Shown here piece by piece: positions 1-9,491 of a stretch of 16,810 nucleotides of DNA. The notes under the pieces are model-generated. The model did not search any database, had not been told where the DNA came from, and saw nothing but the letters and a program-made list of their open reading frames with translations. The stretch is taken from positions 1 to 16,810 of the forward strand of contig JANXVV010000385.1 in NCBI GenBank assembly GCA_025351525.1. Reading direction: 5' to 3'. The position numbers and the translations under genes are program-made. Positions within the stretch are counted from its first letter, which is position 1. Each line of letters starts with the position of its first letter. The DNA is from Humisphaera sp. GTDB taxonomy: Bacteria > Planctomycetota > Phycisphaerae > Tepidisphaerales > Tepidisphaeraceae.

Positions 1-45
1 GGAGGCACGCGTTTCTTGCTTCACAGAAAGAAAACGCGTGCCTCC
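1..45. terminator. Hairpin after topA, likely bidirectional terminator
   Basis: Positions 1-14 and 32-45 form a perfect 14-bp inverted repeat (GGAGGCACGCGTTT and its complement). Three more pairs (15-17 with 28-30) form past a bulged A, leaving a loop of about 10 nt. It starts 30 nt beyond the topA stop codon, where a factor-independent terminator is expected. The U-tract that would follow on the minus strand lies outside the window, so terminator function is inferred from stem strength and position. Confidence 0.6.
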
Positions 46-74
46 GGCGCGCCGCTAAACGTGAAACAGCAGGA

Positions 75-2744
75 TCACTCTTCCAATTCGAGATTTTTCA
101 CAGGCTCTTCCGCTTTTCCATTCGTGTTGTTCAATCCCAGATCTTCCATCAATTTCGCCGGCACTTCGGACGTGTTTTTGCACTTGGGGTAACGGCTGCA
201 TCCGAGGAATGGCCCGCGCTTGCCCTGCCGGATAATCATCGGTTTGCCGCATTCGTCGCAGTCGATGTCCGTCGTGATATTCCCCAACGGCTTCTTGCCT
301 GCAGTCGCGGGATTGTCGCCGATGATCTTCGCCACCAATTCCTGGGCCTTGGCACCTTCTTCATTCAGAAGGGGAATGAGGGCTTCGACCTGGGCAAGAT
401 CTTCCGGCGATAGTTTGGTCATCGCCCCGCGCCCGCGGCATTTCGGATATTTACTACATCCGAGCCAGGGCCCGCGCTTTCCGCCGCGCAGATACATCGG
501 GCTGCCGCAGGTTGGACAGGCAATCGTCGTTGTGATCGGCTTGGGCTTCGGCGGCATCGGATTGCCGTCTTTATCGAGATTGATGATGCACGAGCAGCTT
601 GGCTCGCCCTTCTCATTTTTCACTGAGTAACCCGAGCAGCCGAGGAATTCACCGAAGCGACCTTTGCGCTTGATCATCTCGCGCCCGCAGATCGGGCACT
701 TGTGCGCGCTCACTTCGCGAATCGTCGGCTTGCCCTGCGGATCCACCGGTTGCGTCGTCGCGCATTCGCGATCACTGCACGCCAGGAAAAATCCGGTTTT
801 GCTGATGCGATACAGCATCGGCTTGCCGCATTTGGGGCACATGTAAGGCGATGCGCTGCCGCCGGCATGCTCGATTTTTTCGAGCGCCCCATCCACCACG
901 GCATGGAACGGCCCGTAGAAATCTCGCAGCAGTTCAACCCAGTCGTCGTGATTTTCTTCCACACCGTCGAGCTTCAGTTCCATGGCCGCCGTGAATCCCA
1001 CGTTCAAAATCTCCGGGAACGCCTGGACCAATTTGTCCGTCACGATCGAACCGAGCATCGTCGCGAAAAACCGGCGGTCCATCTGCTGGACATATTCGCG
1101 ATCCTGAATCGTCTGAATGATGCTCGCATACGTCGATGGCCGGCCGATGCCCAGTCGTTCAAGCTCCTTTACGAGGCTCGCTTCCGTGAATCGCGGCGGC
1201 GGTTGCGTGAAGTGCTGCGTCGGGTTGATCTCGATCGGGTAGACCGGTTGCTTCTCGGCCAACTCGGGCAGCAATTGATCCTCGCTGCTGATGCCGGCGA
1301 CTCTCATGAATCCATCAAACACCAACTTGCGGCCAGTGGCCTTGAACACCGCATCGCCCTGCTTCGTCGGTGCCGCCAACGTCACGCTCGTCTGATCGAA
1401 CTCCGCCGGTGGCATCTGGCAGGCGACGAAACGACTCCAGATCAATTGATAGAGTTTGTAATCATCCGCAGACAACTTGGCATGCGCGTTCGTCGGTGTG
1501 AAATTCGCATCGGTGGGCCGGATCGCCTCGTGGGCTTCCTGGGCGGTCTTGTTCGAAGAGCTGAAAAAGTTCGGCTTTTCCGGGAGATATTTATCCCCAA
1601 ACGCGCCCTTGATATAAGAGCGGGCCATCGTCAGTGCCTCGGCCGACAGATGGGTCGAGTCGGTACGCATGTAGGTGATGTAGCCGCCCTCATACAGCGT
1701 CTGGGCGATGCGCATCGTCCGCTGCGCCCCGTAACCCAATCGGCTCGAAGCGCCCTGCTGCAAGGTGCTGGTGATGAAGGGTGCGGGAGGTCGGCTCGTC
1801 GTCCGCTTCTTCTCGATCGATCGCACGGCGAAGGAGGGACACGATCCCAAATGCCCTAAAAACTTCGTGAGGTGTTTTTCCGGTCCCTTGGCTTCGGCAT
1901 CTTCGGTCGCATTTTCCTTGTCGACGATAAACCCAAGCAGTTCCGCCGCCTTGCGGGCCTGGTCTTTATTGGTGGCGTCGAATTTTTTGCCGGCCAGCTC
2001 GATCAATTCCGCCGCGAATGCACTGTGTTCGGCAAGCCATTTCTCGCGGTCGACTTTCGTGCGCTCGCCGTTGCCGGTGTTCGTAAGAAAATCCTTCCAT
2101 TTGGCGGCCAGAGCCGTGCAATCTTTCCCATCCGTCTTCGCGCTGAAGATGCCTCCGATTTTCCAATGTTCATCCGGGATAAATTTTTCGATCTCGCGCT
2201 CGCGCTCGACCACCAGCCGAACCGCCACGCTCTGCACCCGCCCCGCGCTCAAACCCTTGGCCACCTTCCGCCACAACAGCGGCGAGATTTCATAGCCGAC
2301 GATTCGATCGAGAATTCGCCGCGCCTGCTGCGCATTGACCCGGTCGATATCGATCTTCATCGGATTCTGAAACGCTTTCTGAATTTCCGTCTTCGTGATG
2401 GCATTGAAGATGACCCGCTTGGCCTTCTCATCAGGGATGCCGAGCGCCTCCTTCAGATGCCAGGCGATGGCCTCCCCTTCCCGGTCCAAGTCGGTCGCCA
2501 GATAAACCTCTTCACTGTCCTTGGCGAGTTTCTTGAGCTCACTGACCAGCTTGGTGCTTCGGGTCGATACCTCATAGGAGGGCACGAAGGTCTTCAGATC
2601 GACGCCCATGCCTTTTTTGGGCAGATCGCGCACGTGTCCCATGCTGGCCTTGACGATGTAATTTTCGCCGAGATATTTGTTGATGGTCTTCGCCTTGGCG
2701 GGCGATTCGACGATGACCAGGAGTTTTCCACGCTTCTTACTCAT
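75..2744 (-). CDS. topA: DNA topoisomerase I (type IA)
   Basis: This enzyme relaxes negatively supercoiled DNA by transient single-strand cleavage and limits supercoiling behind transcription. The product is 889 aa. An N-terminal TOPRIM domain covers about residues 8-140, with the glutamate of VESPAKAKTI (E13) and the acidic triad D85-L-D87-R-E89. The catalytic tyrosine is Y358 in ITYMRTDS, and the family motif IEKKRTTSRPPAPF lies just before it. Four Cys4 zinc ribbons form the C-terminus: C636/C639/C656/C661, C683/C686/C703 with C717 or C719, C743/C746/C763/C769 and C829/C832/C849/C855. The ATG at 2744 is chosen because family proteins begin directly with the SPAKAKTI strand; the open frame continues upstream to 2882 with no family-like sequence. 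No good Shine-Dalgarno is seen. Identification is secure. Confidence 0.97.
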   Translation of the reverse strand: MSKKRGKLLVIVESPAKAKTINKYLGENYIVKASMGHVRDLPKKGMGVDLKTFVPSYEVSTRSTKLVSELKKLAKDSEEVYLATDLDREGEAIAWHLKEALGIPDEKAKRVIFNAITKTEIQKAFQNPMKIDIDRVNAQQARRILDRIVGYEISPLLWRKVAKGLSAGRVQSVAVRLVVEREREIEKFIPDEHWKIGGIFSAKTDGKDCTALAAKWKDFLTNTGNGERTKVDREKWLAEHSAFAAELIELAGKKFDATNKDQARKAAELLGFIVDKENATEDAEAKGPEKHLTKFLGHLGSCPSFAVRSIEKKRTTSRPPAPFITSTLQQGASSRLGYGAQRTMRIAQTLYEGGYITYMRTDSTHLSAEALTMARSYIKGAFGDKYLPEKPNFFSSSNKTAQEAHEAIRPTDANFTPTNAHAKLSADDYKLYQLIWSRFVACQMPPAEFDQTSVTLAAPTKQGDAVFKATGRKLVFDGFMRVAGISSEDQLLPELAEKQPVYPIEINPTQHFTQPPPRFTEASLVKELERLGIGRPSTYASIIQTIQDREYVQQMDRRFFATMLGSIVTDKLVQAFPEILNVGFTAAMELKLDGVEENHDDWVELLRDFYGPFHAVVDGALEKIEHAGGSASPYMCPKCGKPMLYRISKTGFFLACSDRECATTQPVDPQGKPTIREVSAHKCPICGREMIKRKGRFGEFLGCSGYSVKNEKGEPSCSCIINLDKDGNPMPPKPKPITTTIACPTCGSPMYLRGGKRGPWLGCSKYPKCRGRGAMTKLSPEDLAQVEALIPLLNEEGAKAQELVAKIIGDNPATAGKKPLGNITTDIDCDECGKPMIIRQGKRGPFLGCSRYPKCKNTSEVPAKLMEDLGLNNTNGKAEEPVKNLELEE

Positions 2745-3042
2745 TGCATTGCTCGAGTCTTGTTGAGGCTGCCGCGGGTCGTTCTTCGCCCGCACCGTCC
2801 TTATAAACAGTACAACCGGATTGTATTCCCTTTGGCGATATCGTCCGGGAGAAGGAGTGCCTTGAAGAATAGCCGAAGCCATGCAAAGCTGATCCTGCCG
2901 GTGTGGGGGGGAGAGTTTGAACGGGTTGACACGGGAATGTCAAGGGAGGAGCGATAAAATCATGCGGTGGAAGCTTACCAATCAGAAAGCGTCGCTCTCG
3001 AAGCACATTTAGAATCGCATCAACGGCTGGATTCTAAAATCT
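2745..3042. other. Intergenic region upstream of topA
   Basis: I see no gene in these 298 bases. On the minus strand a TATAAG (-10-like, 2805 to 2800) would give topA a leader of about 50 nt, but I found no convincing -35 at the right distance. A 9-bp inverted repeat (see 3008-3038) lies at the upper end, just past the stop of the next gene. Confidence 0.4.
3008..3038. repeat. AT-rich inverted repeat after the 78-aa gene
   Basis: TTTAGAATC (3008-3016) and GATTCTAAA (3030-3038) are perfect 9-bp inverted repeats around a 13-nt loop. They begin 5 nt beyond the stop codon of the minus-strand gene ending at 3043. The place suits a transcript end, but the stem is AT-rich and no long U-tract follows. 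Terminator function is only possible. Confidence 0.45.
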
Positions 3043-3279
3043 TCATGCTGCACGCGACGACTTCAGCGTTTCAACGTGCGCAACATGCAGATACGAGCAG
3101 AACGCCAACCGCTCTCCTTCGGCATGCGATGGATCGGGTATGACGAGAATCAACGCCTTGGCCGATATGAGTGCCATTTCCGGATGGACGACATTGTAAC
3201 TCTCGCCGCTGCTCATCACGACGCGAAAAGGCTCAAACGGAGCACGGTGGAGAATTTCACGAAAGGTGTCAGATGTCAT
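3043..3279 (-). CDS. Small conserved protein, planctomycete type (78 aa)
   Basis: This is a 78-residue soluble protein of unknown function. It begins MTSDTFREILHRAPFEPFRVV, then carries 'SGESYNVVHPEMALI' and a central 'LVIPDPS' stretch. From memory, short proteins with this 'PFEPFRV...S.G..Y.V.HPEMA' pattern are common and often multicopy in planctomycetes; that is recalled knowledge, not a search. There is no signal peptide or membrane segment. The ATG at 3279 is preferred over in-frame upstream codons (the open frame reaches 3489) because the family resemblance begins there. There is no Shine-Dalgarno. A TACACT (3291 to 3286) lies 6 nt upstream, so the transcript could be leaderless. Its function is not known to me. 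Confidence 0.75.
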   Translation of the reverse strand: MTSDTFREILHRAPFEPFRVVMSSGESYNVVHPEMALISAKALILVIPDPSHAEGERLAFCSYLHVAHVETLKSSRAA

Positions 3280-3340
3280 GTAATGAGTGTACCAAATTAA
3301 GCACCCCATGCGCAGAACATTCTTCCACGGCAAAACATCC

Positions 3341-3362
3341 AAAAAAATCCGGATTGACGGAT
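3341..3362 (-). terminator. Terminator after the Uma2-family gene
   Basis: On the minus strand ATCCG (3362-3358), a 6-nt loop and CGGAT (3351-3347) are followed directly by a run of seven T (3347-3341, sharing the last base of the stem). It starts 7 nt below the stop codon at 3369-3371. The stem is short (5 bp), but the U-run and position fit a factor-independent terminator. Confidence 0.5.
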
Positions 3363-3368
3363 CCCGAA

Positions 3369-3911
3369 TTATTTCGGCAATAGATCGATGATCGCAATGC
3401 TTAATCCGTTCAGCACGGGCTCTCCGGTCAGCGTGTCGGTTTCGTGTAATTCCGTCATCGTGCGATCGGGTCGATGAACCTGAATCCACCGGAACTTAGG
3501 ATTAACCGCCCAGACGAGTTTCACGCCTGCCGACCAATAGTCGTCGAGTTTTCCATCGAGATCATAGATTTTATCGTTTGGTGAGATCACCTCGATGGCT
3601 AAGTCGGGGGCGATCTTGACATGACCCTCTCCGGCAACTTGGGTGAGTCGATCCGTCACAATGAAGGCAATATCGGGACGGCGAACGAGATCAGGATCGT
3701 TCGAAAAACACTGGAAGGTCTGTTCAGGATAAATCTTGCCTACGGACGCCTGCTTAAGATAAACGCCCAATTCAATGGTGATAAGTCCTGCGGTTTCGCT
3801 CGCAAGTGAACTCATCGACTTATCCAAAAGTTTACCGTTGACCAATTCAAAAAGCCCCTCGTCTTCGAGGCGGAGCACGTCATCAGGAGTGGAGCGAGTT
3901 TGTACGATCAT
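3369..3911 (-). CDS. Uma2-family (DUF820) restriction-like endonuclease
   Basis: The protein is 180 aa with the PD-(D/E)XK fold signature of the Uma2 family. E22 lies in FELVNGKL, D80 in RRPDIAF and E107 in LAIEVISPND. K121 follows in KLDDYWSAGVKLVWAVNP, the usual 'K..eY...GV..yW.V.P' block. Uma2 proteins are probable nucleases that expand strongly in cyanobacteria and planctomycetes; their substrate and role are largely unknown. The ATG at 3911 is chosen because family proteins begin shortly before 'T.dd.l.l.deg..ElvnG'. The open frame extends to 3995, but that part overlaps the terminator and promoter region and reads as non-coding. It is a monocistronic unit with its own promoter and terminator. 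No Shine-Dalgarno is seen. Confidence 0.88.
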   Translation of the reverse strand: MIVQTRSTPDDVLRLEDEGLFELVNGKLLDKSMSSLASETAGLITIELGVYLKQASVGKIYPEQTFQCFSNDPDLVRRPDIAFIVTDRLTQVAGEGHVKIAPDLAIEVISPNDKIYDLDGKLDDYWSAGVKLVWAVNPKFRWIQVHRPDRTMTELHETDTLTGEPVLNGLSIAIIDLLPK

Positions 3912-3930
3912 GGTGGTCACAGCGTTGTGG

Positions 3931-3960
3931 ATTCTATCATCGGAGGGGCACTGATCACAA
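3931..3960 (-). promoter_or_regulatory. Promoter for the Uma2-family gene
   Basis: On the minus strand a TTGTGA (-35, 3960-3955) is followed after 18 nt by TAGAAT (-10, 3936-3931), which matches TATAAT at five of six bases. A TG one base upstream makes it an extended -10 (TGATAGAAT). The predicted start lies near 3924, giving a leader of about 13 nt before the ATG at 3911. Confidence 0.5.
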
Positions 3961-3980
3961 ATCAGAACCTGTAAAAAGAA

Positions 3981-4014
3981 GAACCCCGGCAACAAGTTGC
4001 CGGGGCGTTCTTTT
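3981..4014. terminator. rpoC terminator, bidirectional
   Basis: CCCCGGCAAC (3984-3993) and GTTGCCGGGG (3996-4005) form a perfect 10-bp inverted repeat separated by AA, so the folded RNA has about 9 pairs and a tight CAAG loop. On the minus strand it is followed by TTCTTCTTTTT, a good U-tract. On the plus strand it is followed by a shorter TTCTTTT. It lies 38 nt past the rpoC stop and closes the RNA polymerase block before the Uma2 promoter. Confidence 0.9.
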
Positions 4015-4042
4015 GTTCAGATGCACTCACATGCTCTGGAAA

Positions 4043-8452
<4,410 letters not shown>

Positions 8453-8522
8453 GATCTTTTTCTTTCCTTTGGTCACGGATGGATGTCCCGTGAGTTTCAA
8501 TTCAAATCCGCGTTTGCAAACT

Positions 8523-8539
8523 ACGGCACATTATGCCGT
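8523..8539. repeat. Short hairpin over the brnA stop codon
   Basis: ACGGCA (8523-8528) and TGCCGT (8534-8539) form a 6-bp inverted repeat with a 5-nt loop that includes the antitoxin stop codon (8531-8533). On the plus strand it is followed by TTTTT, a terminator shape, but no plus-strand gene is evident there. On the coding (minus) strand there is no U-tract, so it should not end the operon transcript. Confidence 0.35.
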
Positions 8540-8854
8540 TTTTCGCTTCCGCGCTGGCGACACTGGCTTCGCTTCAATTAGTTTCCGCAAGGCTTGGTTG
8601 ACCGACTCATCATCCTTAAAAACCTTGCGCAAATCCCTGTCGAGTCGGACGTAACCTCGCCGGAATGAGATAAAACGCTCCCATTCCTTCTGACCATGCG
8701 CGATTACCGGCATTTTAGAGGCATCCACATCGCCTACGTCAATCGCCATCTCTTCCGGCGTGAACTTCACATGACGGACTTTAATTTTCGCCGGTATAAC
8801 GGCGCGTCTCTGCTTGATTCGCTCTGCGAGCACTGATGATACGGATCGTTTCAT
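8531..8854 (-). CDS. brnA: BrnA-type antitoxin of a BrnTA system
   Basis: The maximal reading is 107 aa. The second half, 'GYVRLDRDLRKVF...ESVNQALRKLI', resembles the ribbon-helix-helix ending of BrnA antitoxins ('v.lD.dv...F....vN..LR'), which bind the operator and neutralise BrnT. The middle contains 'EEMAIDVGDVDASKMPV', comparable to the acidic 'deDID.sDiP' segment of BrnA. The basic tail ends ARKRKTA. Starting at ATG 8854 would overlap brnT by 74 nt with no Shine-Dalgarno. In-frame GTG 8770 (79 aa) or ATG 8749 (72 aa, preceded closely by GGAAGAG) would keep the similar region and remove the overlap, so the true start is uncertain. Family assignment rests partly on the neighbouring brnT; a different antitoxin family is possible. 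Confidence 0.65.
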   Translation of the reverse strand: MKRSVSSVLAERIKQRRAVIPAKIKVRHVKFTPEEMAIDVGDVDASKMPVIAHGQKEWERFISFRRGYVRLDRDLRKVFKDDESVNQALRKLIEAKPVSPARKRKTA

Positions 8855-9077
8855 GGCGTTCGGTGAAAATAATCACCATTAGTCTGAATTTCTCTGACAA
8901 TCCAAGAACCATTTCCCGGTATTCCGTCTCTGTCGAGTGAACCAAGTCCGGATCGACGATTCGACTGGGGTCATCCCAAACCGTCCTGGCTTCCTCAAAT
9001 GAAACGCGATGGTCGCGGATATTCGATGCTGCTTTCTTCGCGTCCCATTCAAATGTCCATTCGCTCACTTCTCTCAT
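8781..9077 (-). CDS. brnT: BrnT-type toxin (ribonuclease)
   Basis: BrnT is a small RelE-fold ribonuclease toxin that inhibits translation when freed from BrnA. The 98-aa product matches the family along its length. 'FEWDAKKAASNIRDHRVSFEEA' is the 'f.WD..KA..N...H.VsFeeA' start (about residues 9-30). 'WDDP', 'EYREMVLGLSEKFRLMVIIFTER' and the final 'IRIISARRANQAETRRY' (78-94) follow, the last being the BrnT signature. AAAGGA (9083-9078) touches the ATG at 9077, which is too close, but sits 9 nt from the in-frame GTG at 9068. Translation may therefore begin at GTG 9068 (95 aa). Toxin upstream of antitoxin is the normal brnTA order. The unusual point is the location, between rpoB and rpoC in the same direction. 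Confidence 0.9.
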   Translation of the reverse strand: MREVSEWTFEWDAKKAASNIRDHRVSFEEARTVWDDPSRIVDPDLVHSTETEYREMVLGLSEKFRLMVIIFTERHETIRIISARRANQAETRRYTGEN

Positions 9078-9176
9078 TCCTTTGCTTCATACCCGAGACG
9101 ATCGGAACCGGTCGTAGGGCAGAGGTCCTTGGAGGAGTTCCAACATCAGCCTGTGCTTCGACCCGTAGTACAGACT

Positions 9177-9184
9177 CTAATTGG
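9177..9184. repeat. Left target-site duplication
   Basis: CTAATTGG here is repeated exactly and in the same orientation at 9305-9312, directly outside both terminal repeats of the 120-bp element. The match stops at 8 bp on both sides, as expected of an insertion duplication. Confidence 0.7.
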
Positions 9185-9304
9185 GGCAATAATATACTTG
9201 ACTCATCCTACTGGAATATCGAATCAATTTGAACCGCGTCGACCGTAATAGCGGTGTGAATTTGCCGTTGAGGGCGGTGGAGATGAGTCAAGTATGTTAT
9301 TGCC
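9185..9304. mobile_element. 120-bp MITE-like element with 23-bp TIRs
   Basis: The terminal inverted repeats are 9185-9207 and 9282-9304. They begin GGCAATAA and end in GACTCATC on the inner side, and match at 22 of 23 positions (T/C at the ninth base). The 74-bp interior (9208-9281) carries no ORF and holds only a minor ACCG/CGGT hairpin (9242-9255). Perfect 8-bp direct repeats CTAATTGG flank it at 9177-9184 and 9305-9312. Short length, no coding capacity, long TIRs and a target duplication define a miniature inverted-repeat transposable element. The IS family that moves it is unknown to me; 8-bp duplications are made by IS6, IS66, ISAs1 and IS256 relatives among others. No transposase is present in the window. 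Confidence 0.75.
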
Positions 9305-9491
9305 CTAATTGGCTTACTGGCTCCTCAGCCGCCTTGAGTTTCACTTCAAATCCGCGATCCCGCGTCTTCTCCTTGCGATCAACACGCCGCTGAAATCGCA
9401 TGATCAAAATCCAAATGCCGAGAACTGCCAGCACCACGGCAAGATCGATTAACAGCACGAAAACGATCTTGTGATCAATATTGGCGATCAC
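9297..9491 (-). CDS. Small single-pass membrane protein, coupled to rpoB
   Basis: This ORF encodes 64 aa from a GTG start. The GTG overlaps the rpoB stop (GTGA, 9491-9488), which suggests translational coupling. Residues 8-31 form one hydrophobic helix (IVFVLLIDLAVVLAVLGIWI), followed by a strongly basic 'RFQRRVDRKEKTRDR' segment, so the C-terminus is probably cytoplasmic. I do not recognise a family. The last two codons and the stop TAA (9299-9297) come from the terminal repeat of the 120-bp element, so the present C-terminus is created by that insertion. Removing the element and one flanking duplication would leave the frame open for 43 more codons towards brnT. It may be a real conserved gene now truncated, or a chance ORF; the coupling and membrane pattern favour a gene. 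Confidence 0.5.
   Translation of the reverse strand: MIANIDHKIVFVLLIDLAVVLAVLGIWILIMRFQRRVDRKEKTRDRGFEVKLKAAEEPVSQLGQ
9305..9312. repeat. Right target-site duplication
   Basis: This is the second copy of CTAATTGG, the exact direct repeat of 9177-9184. It lies inside the 3' end of the small membrane-protein ORF, showing that the element inserted into that reading frame. Confidence 0.7.

Noticed and set aside
702..1859. 385-codon plus-strand open frame
   Set aside because: Antisense shadow of topA: Arg/His-rich reading, no start signal, no recognisable motif.
1872..2957. 361-codon plus-strand open frame
   Set aside because: Antisense to the TOPRIM half of topA and its leader; no family features.
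9185..9304. The element as a factor-independent terminator or as an outward promoter for brnTA
   Set aside because: The stem lacks a U-tract on either side. The TIRs contain TTGACT and TATATT words, but no -35/-10 pair has correct spacing for brnT.
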